Program-made: the position numbers and the translations under genes
Assembly (NCBI RefSeq): GCF_040096055.1
Contig: NZ_JBBMFK010000006.1
Coordinates: 89,087-153,086 of the forward strand
Direction: 5' to 3'
Source: Pseudoflavonifractor intestinihominis
GTDB lineage: Bacteria; Bacillota; Clostridia; Oscillospirales; Oscillospiraceae
Length of the DNA stretch: 64,000 nt
In this document: positions 16,051-24,146 of the stretch, piece by piece
How positions within the stretch are numbered: the first letter of the stretch is position 1
How the letters are laid out: the number at the start of each line of letters is the position of its first letter
Notes under the pieces: generated by a model
What the model saw: the letters and a program-made list of their open reading frames with translations, nothing else
Databases searched by the model: none
Told to the model about the DNA's origin: nothing

Positions 16051-18519
16051 TCATCCCTCCCCGCCGGAGCTGCCGGAATCCTCATCGTTCCAGTCGCTCC
16101 ACTCCGTCTGGACGGCATTGGAGGCCTTCTTCTTCCGCACGATCAGCACCGCGGCCACGGCCAGCACCACAGCGCCGGCGCCGATGGCCACCGGCACCAC
16201 CGGGAAGCTGCCCTCCTCGGGGGGCAGATCGTCGGGGGAGTAGTCGTCGGGCGGGGGGATGTCGATGGCACGGAGGGTGATGGGAAATTCCTTGGTCTGT
16301 ACCTGCTGGTCGCCGTTTTCGTAGGAGATCTTCAGCACCAGCTTGAGGTCGCCCTCCTGCTCGGGGGTGATGGCGAAGCCGATGTTGCCGTTGGTGCCCG
16401 CGGTCACGTTGCCCAGGTACTGGGTGCGGGCGGGGGTGGAGATGCCGTCGCCCTCCACGGTGGCCTCCAGGTTGGCCAGGTCGTCCTTGCCCTTGTTGAC
16501 ATAGGACAGGAGGACCTCGGCCTCCTCGCCCACGGTCACCGACTCGGGCACGGTGGGGGCGTTGATGTGGAACCGGTCGGGCTGGTACACGGGCAGGGAA
16601 ATTTTGATGTCCGCGCTGGCCTGGGACCGCTTCTCGCCGTCCACATACTCGTACTTGAAGCCCACGCTGATGCTCTGAGCGCCGCTCTTGCTGTTGGGCA
16701 CGGTGCGCATGGGCACCTCCTGGACCTGGGTGCCGCCGGCGGCAAGGCTGCTGTAGTAGAAGGTGTTGGTGCTGCCGTCCATGGTGAAGCTCTCGCCGCC
16801 GTCCACGGTCACCACCACGTTTTCGATGGCCACCTTGCCGGTGTTCTCAAAGGTGAAGCTGAGGGGGAATTTGCTGCCCGCCGCCACCGAGGTGCCGCCG
16901 TAGGAGAAGTCCCGGATGACGATGCTGGGCACCGACGTGTCCGACTTGAGGGTGGCGTTGGCCGAGATGTTGACCTTGTCGGAGGTGGCGGCCTGGGTGA
17001 TGGTCTCGCCGTTGTCGTAGCTGTACTTCAGGTCGGTGCCGATGGACTGGGTGGTGGAGGAGATCTCCGCCGCCGCCTTCACCTTCAGGCTGATGGAGGC
17101 GCTCTTGCCCGGCTCGATGTCGGGCAGGAGGAAGGTGGAGGTGTCGTTGAGGAGCATGAGGGAGTCGGAGGGGGTCACCGAGGCGGAGGGGGAGATGAGC
17201 TTGGTGGAGCCCGCGTTCTGGAAGGTGAGGGTCAGGCTCATGGTCTCCCCGGCGGAGATGGGCTTGTTCACCGCCGAGCGGGTCACCAGCACCACCGGCT
17301 GGGGGACGCTCTCCCTGGCCTGGGCGGGGATGTTGACCTTGTCGGAGGCGGTGGCCTGGGTCAGGGTGGTGCCGTTGTCGTAGCCGTACTTCATCTCGGT
17401 GGCGATGGACTGGCTGGTAGAGGAGATGGTCTTGGCGGCCTTGATCTTCAGGCTGACAGTGGCGCTCTTGCCCGGCTCGATGTCGGACAGGAGGAAGGTG
17501 GACACGTCGTTGAGGAGCATGAGGGACTCGGAGGGGGCCACCGTCACCACCGGGGCCACCAGCTTGGCGGAGCCCGCGTTCTGGAAGGTGACGGTCATCT
17601 CCCGGGTCTCGTCGGGGGCGATGGGGGTGTCCATGGGGGAGCGGGTGACGATGACCACCGGCTGGGGAACGCTCTCTCTGGCCTGGGCGGGGATGGTCAC
17701 CTTGTCGGTGACGCTGGCCTGGACGGAGGAGATATTGTTGTAGTAGTTGAACTTCAGCTCCACCCCCAGGGACTGGCTGGAGGAGGAGATGACGTCGGCG
17801 GCCTTGATCCGCACCTTGAGGGTGGCGGACTTCTTGCCGGCGATCTCCTCCAGCACAAAGGAGGAGGAACCGCCGGACAGGGTCAGGCCATCGGAGGGGG
17901 TGATGGTGACCACCGGGGACTTGAGCTTGGTGGTGCTCAGGTTCTGGAAGGTGAGCTCGATCTCCTTCTCCTGGCCGGGCTGGAGGGGGGAGGCGATGTC
18001 GCTGCGGGAGATGAGCACCATGGGGGCGGGGGCAGTCTCCGGGGTGGTGTCCGGAGTGGTGGGGGCGGCCTCGTAGACCACTGCCTCGGTGACGGTCACA
18101 CCCAGAGTCTGATAGCTGTCCGGCTTGCCCTTTTCGCCGATCTGGAGCTTGAGCAGCTGGCCCACGCCCTTGTAGCGGGTGTTGCTCACCAGAATCTCAT
18201 AGGACAGGGGCTGGCCGTCCTGAGAGGTCTTTTTCACCGAGACGGTGCCGCCGGTAAAGCTGTCGTCCAGCTTGCTGATGTCCAGGGCCGAGGGTACCTT
18301 GGAGCTGCTGTTCTCGCTGATGTCCTTGACGGACACGGCAATGCTCACCACCGCGCTCTTGGACACGCTGCTGAGGGGCTTGCCGTCGGCGCTGAGCACG
18401 GTGTAGCCGGTGACGTACAGGTTTCCGCCCTCGGCCCGGGCGGCCAGAGGGACAAGCGCCGTGACCAGGGCCAGCAGGATGAGGACGGAGAAGATGCGCT
18501 GAAAACGTTTATGATTCAT
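16051..18519 (-). CDS. Secreted, membrane-anchored CARDB-repeat protein of the ABC operon
   Basis: An 822-residue exported protein. A signal peptide ends at ARA-E (cleavage after about residue 29). A series of beta-sandwich modules of the CARDB/COG1361 kind follows, and one hydrophobic helix near the C terminus (VPVAIGAGAVVLAVAAVLIV) with a basic stop-transfer RKKKA anchors it. Two central modules of about 140 residues are near copies (each with LLND-STFLL-DIEPGKSA and QARESVPQPVV). It lies between the ABC ATPase and permease genes, overlapping the former by 11 bases. In Gram-negative tripartite MacAB systems the adaptor MacA occupies such a slot, but this protein has no MacA features, so it is more likely a surface sensor or partner of the transporter (inference). 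Confidence 0.85.
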   Translation of the reverse strand: MNHKRFQRIFSVLILLALVTALVPLAARAEGGNLYVTGYTVLSADGKPLSSVSKSAVVSIAVSVKDISENSSSKVPSALDISKLDDSFTGGTVSVKKTSQDGQPLSYEILVSNTRYKGVGQLLKLQIGEKGKPDSYQTLGVTVTEAVVYEAAPTTPDTTPETAPAPMVLISRSDIASPLQPGQEKEIELTFQNLSTTKLKSPVVTITPSDGLTLSGGSSSFVLEEIAGKKSATLKVRIKAADVISSSSQSLGVELKFNYYNNISSVQASVTDKVTIPAQARESVPQPVVIVTRSPMDTPIAPDETREMTVTFQNAGSAKLVAPVVTVAPSESLMLLNDVSTFLLSDIEPGKSATVSLKIKAAKTISSTSQSIATEMKYGYDNGTTLTQATASDKVNIPAQARESVPQPVVLVTRSAVNKPISAGETMSLTLTFQNAGSTKLISPSASVTPSDSLMLLNDTSTFLLPDIEPGKSASISLKVKAAAEISSTTQSIGTDLKYSYDNGETITQAATSDKVNISANATLKSDTSVPSIVIRDFSYGGTSVAAGSKFPLSFTFENTGKVAIENVVVTVDGGESFTMDGSTNTFYYSSLAAGGTQVQEVPMRTVPNSKSGAQSISVGFKYEYVDGEKRSQASADIKISLPVYQPDRFHINAPTVPESVTVGEEAEVLLSYVNKGKDDLANLEATVEGDGISTPARTQYLGNVTAGTNGNIGFAITPEQEGDLKLVLKISYENGDQQVQTKEFPITLRAIDIPPPDDYSPDDLPPEEGSFPVVPVAIGAGAVVLAVAAVLIVRKKKASNAVQTEWSDWNDEDSGSSGGEG

Positions 18520-19243
18520 GGTGCTTGCTCTCCTTGTCGTTGACTTGATTGCGGACGATCTCGCCGTCAATGAGGGTGACGATGCGGTCGGCGTAGGATG
18601 CCATCTCCGGGTCGTGGGTGACCAGGATGATGGTCTGATGGTAGTCCCGGGCAAAGGAACAGATCATATTCATGATCTCCACTGTGGTCTTGGAGTCCAG
18701 GTTGCCGGTGGGCTCGTCGGCGAAAACCACGTCGGGCCGGGCGATGAAGGCCCGGGCGATGCCGGCCCGCTGCTGCTGTCCGCCCGACATCTGCCGGGGG
18801 AAGTGGTCCAGCCGGTGGGACAGGCCCACCTGGCAGAGGATCTTCCGGGCCGCCTCCTCCCGCTGCTTCCGGGGCACGCCCCGGAACATGAGGGGCATGG
18901 CCACGTTTTCCGTGGCGGTCAGGTTGGGCAGCAGGTTGTAGGACTGGAACACAAAGCCCAGGTGCCGCTGGCGGAAGGAGGCCAGCTGGTTTTCGCTCAG
19001 CCGGGAGATGGGCACGCCGCCAATGGACACATTGCCCCGGGTGGGTTTTTCCATCCCGGCCAGCTGGTTGAGCAGGGTGCTCTTGCCCGAGCCGGAGGTG
19101 CCGAAGATGCAGCAGATCTCCCCCCGCATGACATTTAAATTGATGCGCTTGAGCGCCACCACCGTCTCGTCGCCCACAGGGTACTCCTTGCGGAGGTCCT
19201 TGACCTCGATGATGGGGCGGCTGCGCAGGTCAGATCCGTTCAT
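18509..19243 (-). CDS. ABC transporter ATPase, MacB/LolD type
   Basis: A 244-residue ATP-binding subunit that powers the neighbouring MacB-like permease. It has Walker A GTSGSGKS, Q-loop FVFQSYNLLPNLTATENV, signature MSGGQQQR, Walker B VVFADEPTGNLDS and H-loop LVTHD, all normal for the MacB/LolD group. I chose the ATG at 19241-19243 preceded by AAAGGGGGC; an in-frame extension upstream reads through promoter-like sequence and is not coding in character. The 3' end overlaps the CARDB gene by 11 bases. Confidence 0.95.
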   Translation of the reverse strand: MNGSDLRSRPIIEVKDLRKEYPVGDETVVALKRINLNVMRGEICCIFGTSGSGKSTLLNQLAGMEKPTRGNVSIGGVPISRLSENQLASFRQRHLGFVFQSYNLLPNLTATENVAMPLMFRGVPRKQREEAARKILCQVGLSHRLDHFPRQMSGGQQQRAGIARAFIARPDVVFADEPTGNLDSKTTVEIMNMICSFARDYHQTIILVTHDPEMASYADRIVTLIDGEIVRNQVNDKESKHHES

Positions 19244-19346
19244 CGGCTCTGCCCCCTTTCTGACACAGAGCATACACCCCCACTCTTTGTTTGCCGTTTG
19301 CGTCGATTTAAGATTCGTAAAGAAAAACGCAAGGAAAACACAAAAA

Positions 19347-19377
19347 ACGTCCGCCGGACTCATGGTCCGGCGGACGT
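19347..19377 (-). terminator. Terminator of the histidine kinase gene
   Basis: 13-base arms, ACGTCCGCCGGAC at 19347-19359 and its complement at 19365-19377, followed on the minus strand by a T-run. It lies just after the kinase stop codon. Confidence 0.85.
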
Positions 19378-19384
19378 GTCTGTT

Positions 19385-20974
19385 TCACGATGTCAGAGGA
19401 AGGCGGAGGACGAACTCGGTGCTTCTGCCCGGGCCCGGTCGGGGAGAGAGGGCCACGGTGCCGCCGTGCTTTTCCACGATCCGCTTTGTAATGGACAGGC
19501 CCAGGCCGCTGCCCGTGCCCGAGCGGGCGTCGCTGCCCACCACAAAGGGCTCGAAGATGTACTTGGCCCGGTCGGCAGGGATGCCCGAGCCGTTGTCCGC
19601 CACCCGGAGGACTGCGGCGCCCTCCTCCACCGATACGTCGAAGAAGAGAATGGTGCCCAGCCGGTTGTGGCGCAGGGCGTTGGAGAGCAGGTTGTCCAGC
19701 ACCCGGCGGAACTGGAGCTGGTCCAGGGCGCAGAACACGGGGCGCTCCGGGATGGACACCTCCAGGGAGAAGCCGGCCAGATCGATCTCATCGTACTTGC
19801 CCGCCAGGTATTCCCGCAGGAACTCGCACAGGTCGGTGCGCTCGGTGTGGAGGACGAACTCGGGGTGTTCCACCTTGCTGTACTCGTGGAAGGCGTTGAC
19901 CAGCTCGGTGAGGGCCTCCGCCTTGCCCTGGATGGCCCGCAGATAGCGGCCCGTCTCCTCGGGGGGCACCTTGCCGTCGCAGATGGCATCGATGTACCCG
20001 GCGATGACGGTGATGGGGGTCTTCAGGTCGTGGGAGATGTCGGCGATGAGCTTCTGCCGGCCCTGGTCCAGCCGCCTCCGCTCCGCCTCGCTCTCGGCCA
20101 GCCGGTCGGAGAAGCGGTCAAAGCTCTCCCCGATGAGCCGGATCTCCCGCGGGCCGCCGCAGTCTCCCACCCGCACCACACGGCCCTCCGACTGGGACAC
20201 CACCGCGTCGTTGAGCCGCCGCAGGGGCCGCCCGATCTTCCGGCGCATCCACCAGATGAACACCCCGGCCCCCGCCAGATACAGGGGGATGAACAGCAGC
20301 CAGATCCGCCAGGAGTGGGTGTAGTGCTGGTAGTAGATCTCGTCGGTGATGTAGGCGTTGCGCAGCAGGACCGTCATAGTCTGGCCGGACTGGTCCGGGC
20401 AGGTGTCCCGGTACAGATAGGCGTCGGGGAAGCGGGTGTCGGTCAGGTAGAGGAATTCCCGCCGGGTGTAGCTGGTGCGGCCGTCCCCAAAGCCGCCGTA
20501 CACCACCTGCAAATTGCCGTCCAGCACCATGGTGTCGGTCTGCTCCGGCGTGCCGTCCTGCCCGAAGAGCCGGCGGACCAGCAGACAGCGGGGCTCCTCC
20601 CCCTGAAAGGAGGAGAGCTCGCAGACGCTGATCTCCTCAGTCCCGCCCCACAGGGGGACAAAGCCCAGCTCCGCCGGGGTACACTGTGCGTCAAAGCCGT
20701 TGCCCGAGGCGTACACCAGGGCACCGCCGCTGTCATAGACGGCGAAGTCGTTGCCAGCCCGGCCCAGGTGCCGCCGCAGGGACTCATAGTCCCCGGCGGC
20801 CAGCGCCGGGTCGGACAGCAGTGAATTCCAGTTTGCCGGCTGGTACAGGCTGTCCAGCCAGCTGTTCCACAGGGCGAATACCACACCGGCCATGGCCAGC
20901 AGCGTCAGGGTGAAGAGCAGGTAGTTGCGCACCAGCAGGCCGAAGAGGCTCCCCGGTACTTTTTTATTTTTCAA
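19385..20974 (-). CDS. Sensor histidine kinase, OmpR-system type
   Basis: A 529-residue membrane kinase. One N-terminal transmembrane helix (about 14-35), an extracellular sensor domain (about 40-205), a second helix (about 218-240), HAMP, and a HisKA domain with the phospho-acceptor histidine near 314 in ADISHDLKTP. The HATPase_c domain has N-box NLLSNALRHN, DNGSGIP and GSGLGLSI. Its start overlaps the end of the response regulator gene by 11 bases, so the pair is co-expressed. It lies directly upstream of the MacB-like ABC operon on the same strand, suggesting the system controls that exporter, as in bacitracin-type modules (inference). Confidence 0.95.
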   Translation of the reverse strand: MKNKKVPGSLFGLLVRNYLLFTLTLLAMAGVVFALWNSWLDSLYQPANWNSLLSDPALAAGDYESLRRHLGRAGNDFAVYDSGGALVYASGNGFDAQCTPAELGFVPLWGGTEEISVCELSSFQGEEPRCLLVRRLFGQDGTPEQTDTMVLDGNLQVVYGGFGDGRTSYTRREFLYLTDTRFPDAYLYRDTCPDQSGQTMTVLLRNAYITDEIYYQHYTHSWRIWLLFIPLYLAGAGVFIWWMRRKIGRPLRRLNDAVVSQSEGRVVRVGDCGGPREIRLIGESFDRFSDRLAESEAERRRLDQGRQKLIADISHDLKTPITVIAGYIDAICDGKVPPEETGRYLRAIQGKAEALTELVNAFHEYSKVEHPEFVLHTERTDLCEFLREYLAGKYDEIDLAGFSLEVSIPERPVFCALDQLQFRRVLDNLLSNALRHNRLGTILFFDVSVEEGAAVLRVADNGSGIPADRAKYIFEPFVVGSDARSGTGSGLGLSITKRIVEKHGGTVALSPRPGPGRSTEFVLRLPLTS

Positions 20975-21638
20975 GCTTGTACCCCAGTCCTCTCACGGTG
21001 ATGATGTAGCGGGGGTTTCTGGGATCGTCCTCGATCTTCTCCCGCAGCTTGGAGATATGCACCATCATGGTGTTGTCGTCCCCCTCGAAATAGTTGCCGA
21101 TGGCGCCCTCATAGAGCTGGATTTTTGTGAAGATGCGGCCGGGGGAGCGCATGAGCAGGGCCAAAATCTTGTACTCCATGGGGGTGAGTGGGATGGGGAC
21201 GCCGCTCTTGGTCAGCTGGAAGGCTGCGGTGTCCAGGGTCAGCTCCCGCACGGTCAGCAGGTCGCCGCTGCTGCGGGCGGCACGGCGGAGCTGGGCTTTC
21301 ACCCGGGCCACGATCTCCACCGGGTTGAAGGGCTTGGCGATGTAGTCGTCCGCACCCAGGTTCAGCCCCAGGATCTTGTCGTTGTCCTGGCTCTTGGCGG
21401 AGAGAATGAGGATGGGGATCTCGCTGTACTTCCGCAGGGCGCGGGTGAGCTCGAAGCCGTTCATCCCGGGCATCATGATATCCAGAATGGCCATATCGGG
21501 CGCGTGTTCCCGGGCCAGGGACAGGGCGGTATTGCCGTCCTCCGCCTCCAGCACCCGGAAGCCGTCTCCCTCCAGGTACAGCCGCAGCAGGGCGCGGATG
21601 TCCGCATCATCCTCGGCAATGAGAATCAGTGGATTCAA
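20964..21638 (-). CDS. OmpR-family response regulator
   Basis: A 224-residue regulator with an N-terminal receiver domain (ILIAEDDADIR, phospho-acceptor in MAILDIMMPG, conserved K in YIAKPF) and a C-terminal winged-helix DNA-binding domain (SPGRIFTKIQLYE, DNTMMVHISKLREKI). I chose the TTG at 21636-21638 because AAAGGAGG lies eight bases upstream and the protein then begins LNPLILIAEDD; the ATG 39 bases upstream lacks a ribosome site. It is the first gene of the two-component operon. A weak promoter with extended TGATAGAAT lies near 21680-21690. Confidence 0.93.
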   Translation of the reverse strand: MNPLILIAEDDADIRALLRLYLEGDGFRVLEAEDGNTALSLAREHAPDMAILDIMMPGMNGFELTRALRKYSEIPILILSAKSQDNDKILGLNLGADDYIAKPFNPVEIVARVKAQLRRAARSSGDLLTVRELTLDTAAFQLTKSGVPIPLTPMEYKILALLMRSPGRIFTKIQLYEGAIGNYFEGDDNTMMVHISKLREKIEDDPRNPRYIITVRGLGYKLEK

Positions 21639-21837
21639 GCAGGCGTCCTCCTTTATAAAAATAATTCCTACCGACATTCTATCAGATTCCCCGGGACCTT
21701 GAAACCCCCAACGGTACGAAAGCCGAAAATCTTTTTAAATCTTAAGGCGGCGCAGAGAGAGAATACAGCTTTTCCCGCTATGATGGAGACAAGCGCGCGG
21801 CGGAGGACTCTGGACCCCGGTCCGCGCTGGAGATAGA

Positions 21838-21865
21838 TGCCCCGACCGGTCTCCCGGCCGGGGCA
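21838..21865 (+). terminator. Hairpin with T-run in the leader of the YwaF-family gene
   Basis: 12-base arms (TGCCCCGACCGG and a one-mismatch complement) around TCTC, followed within ten bases by TTTTT. It is 30 bases before the membrane-protein ATG, with no rightward gene upstream, so it may be a leader attenuator. Confidence 0.45.
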
Positions 21866-21897
21866 CGCTGATTTTTACTCGGGAAAGGGTGTATATC

Positions 21898-22635
21898 ATG
21901 TTTCAGCCGCCCCACATCGCGGTGCTGGTCTGCACCGCCCTTTTCACTGTCCTGGCCTGCCGGTGGGCCCGCAGCGCGCCCAGGGAGGCCGTAGCGCGCT
22001 GGCTCAGGGTGGGGGCCGTGGCGGTGCTGCTCTTCGATCCGGCCTACTGGCTCTGGGAGGTGGGCAGCTTCGACCGCATCAACCCGGCCACCTCTCTGCC
22101 GCTGTACCTGTGCTCCCTGTTCTGGATGATGCTGCCTCTGGCGGTGTTCGCCCGGCGGGACTGGCTGCGGCAGATGGCCTCGGCCACCGTGTGCACCATG
22201 GGACTGCTGGGGGGCGTGTTCGGCCTGGTGTTCAACATCTATCTCAGCCGCTACCCCTTTTTCAGCTTTGTGCCGGTGCGCAGCCTGCTCTACCACATGC
22301 TGATGGTACTGGTGCCCGCCGTGATGTGGAGCAGCGGCTGGTACAGCCCCAGGCGGGAGGACCGTTACCGCTGTTTTGTGCCGGTGGCGGCGCTGGTGGG
22401 GGTGTGCCTGCTGCTCAACCGGCTGTTCGGCTGGGACTACTGCTACACCGCCGGCGGCGTGGGCACGCCCCTGGAGAAGCTCAGCGGCGTGCTGCCCAGG
22501 GGGCTGTTTCTGCTGGTGCTGTACGGGGCCCTGCTGGGACTCATCCAGCTGCTGTTCTACCGGCGTATCCCGGCGGACGAGCCCGGCGGTGCGGACTGGG
22601 ATAGCGATGGAGAAATTCCACAAAAAGAATTCTGA
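21898..22635 (+). CDS. YwaF/TIGR02206-family integral membrane protein
   Basis: A 245-residue protein with about seven hydrophobic segments and the family signature DRINPATSLPLYLCSLFW (about 57-74). YwaF/TMEM164-like proteins are conserved but functionally undefined. The ATG at 21898 has GGAAAGGG upstream; a GTG nine bases earlier has none. Hydrophilic tail with acidic residues from about 225. It is monocistronic here, between the two-component operon (divergent) and mglB (downstream, separate promoter). Confidence 0.8.
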   Translation: MFQPPHIAVLVCTALFTVLACRWARSAPREAVARWLRVGAVAVLLFDPAYWLWEVGSFDRINPATSLPLYLCSLFWMMLPLAVFARRDWLRQMASATVCTMGLLGGVFGLVFNIYLSRYPFFSFVPVRSLLYHMLMVLVPAVMWSSGWYSPRREDRYRCFVPVAALVGVCLLLNRLFGWDYCYTAGGVGTPLEKLSGVLPRGLFLLVLYGALLGLIQLLFYRRIPADEPGGADWDSDGEIPQKEF

Positions 22636-22664
22636 CATCTGTCCAAAAACTGTGAAATACTTCA

Positions 22665-22736
22665 CATAGCACCGTAGTTTTTTCATAGAACACAGTAGAT
22701 TTTTCTATCGTCTTTTGGCCCTCCAATCTCTAAAAT
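22665..22736 (+). promoter_or_regulatory. mglB promoter region with tandem activator-like repeats
   Basis: Two tandem repeats of 19 and 21 bases, CATAG-C-ACC-GTAG-T-TTTTT (22665-22683) and CATAG-AA-CACA-GTAG-A-TTTTT (22684-22704), end just before the expected -35 region. The -10 is TAAAAT (22731-22736), the -35 is poor. A palindrome GTGAA-ATAC-TTCAC (22652-22665) touches the first repeat. The layout suits activation by an AraC-type regulator such as the YesN protein encoded downstream. Confidence 0.6.
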
Positions 22737-22812
22737 GAGAGACACAAGGGAGGCAACGCCGCCTCCGGTAAGGAAAGGAATCCACCCATCCAAATCAACA
22801 GGAGGAATCAAG

Positions 22813-23976
22813 ATGAAGAAGAAACTGGCTCTGATCCTGGCGGCCGTCATGATGCTCGGTCTGTTCGCCGGATGCTCCAACAAGACCCCCACCGGCAGCG
22901 GCAATCCCTCCGGCGGCGAAGGCGCCGACGCCATGCGGGTAGATGTGTTCTACTACGACTTCTCCGATGTGTACATCTCTACCGTCCGCACCGCCATGGA
23001 CGAGCAGCTCAAGGCCATGGGTATTGAGCCCAACAACTGGGACGCCGCCGGCTCCCAACCCACCCAGACCGACCAGGTCAACACCGCCATCACCGCCGGC
23101 TCCGACCTGCTGATCGTCAACATCGTGGAGACCGCCACCTCCTCCCCCGCCCAGGACATTGTGAATGCCGCCAAGAGCGCCGGCATCCCCGTCATCTTCT
23201 TCAACCGCGAGGTGGCCGACAACAGCGTCATCAACGGCTATGAGAAGTGCGCCTTCGTGGGCACCAACGCCCCCGACGCCGGCCACATGCAGGGCGAGAT
23301 GATCGGTAACTACCTGCTGGAGAACTATGACGCCGTAGACCTCAACGGCGACGGCGTGATTTCCTACGTCATGTTCAAGGGCCAGGAGGGCAACGCCGAG
23401 GCCGAGGCCCGCACCCAGTTCGCCGTGGAGGACGCCGACAAGATCCTGACCGACGCCGGCAAGCCCGCCCTGTCCTACTACGACTCCTCCGCCGCCACCA
23501 AGTACCTGGTCGACACCGAGGGCAAGTGGTCCGCCAAGGCTGCCAACGACTACATGGTGGCCCTGCTGGGCTCCTACAACGAGGGCAACAACAACATGGT
23601 GGAGCTCATTATCTGCAACAACGACGGCATGGCCGAGGGCGCCATCTCCGCCCTCCAGAACGTGGGCTACAACAAGGGCATCGACGAGAACGGCGAGCCT
23701 CTGTCCACCAACATCCCCGTCTTCGGCGTGGACGCCACCGACTCCGCCAAGGCCCTCATCAAGGCCGGCAGCATGGTGGGCTCCATCAAGCAGGACGCCG
23801 TGGGCATGGCCTCCACCATCAACGCTCTGGTAAAGAACGTGCAGAACGGTCTGGACGTGATGGATGGTATCAATGCTGACAACGGCTACACTGTGGACCT
23901 GAATGAGGATGGTACCATTGAGGTGGCCAAGATCCGCGTGCCCTACGCCATGTACGACGCCACCAGCGAGGGCTAA
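22813..23976 (+). CDS. mglB: Galactose/glucose-binding lipoprotein MglB
   Basis: Periplasmic-binding-fold lipoprotein that captures galactose or glucose for the Mgl ABC importer. 387 residues: a lipoprotein signal (LGLFAGC, lipidated Cys21), a glycine/serine-rich linker and a type I binding fold. The loop DLNGDGVISY matches the calcium site of MglB, with the downstream FKGQEG. FFNRE and NNDGMAEGA are the ligand-site segments of the family. The ATG at 22813 has GGAGGAATC ahead. It is the first gene of the mgl operon and is separated from mglA by a 170-base structured gap that may raise its relative expression. Confidence 0.95.
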   Translation: MKKKLALILAAVMMLGLFAGCSNKTPTGSGNPSGGEGADAMRVDVFYYDFSDVYISTVRTAMDEQLKAMGIEPNNWDAAGSQPTQTDQVNTAITAGSDLLIVNIVETATSSPAQDIVNAAKSAGIPVIFFNREVADNSVINGYEKCAFVGTNAPDAGHMQGEMIGNYLLENYDAVDLNGDGVISYVMFKGQEGNAEAEARTQFAVEDADKILTDAGKPALSYYDSSAATKYLVDTEGKWSAKAANDYMVALLGSYNEGNNNMVELIICNNDGMAEGAISALQNVGYNKGIDENGEPLSTNIPVFGVDATDSAKALIKAGSMVGSIKQDAVGMASTINALVKNVQNGLDVMDGINADNGYTVDLNEDGTIEVAKIRVPYAMYDATSEG

Positions 23977-24030
23977 GATCAGCGCCGAGCTGAACAGCGG
24001 CATCAGCCCCTATTGAGAAGCAAACGGCCG

Positions 24031-24127
24031 AGCGGGGCTGCCATTGAGGCAGCCCCGCTTGCGGCCTGACGCGGAATCACCGCTTGATGCGCGGAAAACG
24101 GACCGCGGATGAAGCGATGATTCCGCA
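24031..24127 (+). other. Structured intergenic region between mglB and mglA
   Basis: Two successive inverted repeats. The first has 12-base arms AGCGGGGCTGCC/GGCAGCCCCGCT (24031-24059) with a weak T tract. The second is larger, with arms GCGGAATCACCGCTT and its near complement, spanning 24071-24127 and ending five bases before the mglA ribosome site. Probable mRNA processing or attenuation point. Confidence 0.6.
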
Positions 24128-24146
24128 AGGTGAGAGGAGGAAGAAT

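Noticed and set aside
14704..18543. Long plus-strand open frame antisense to the ABC permease and CARDB genes
   Set aside because: It crosses two real genes and their junction, has low-complexity composition and no start signal.
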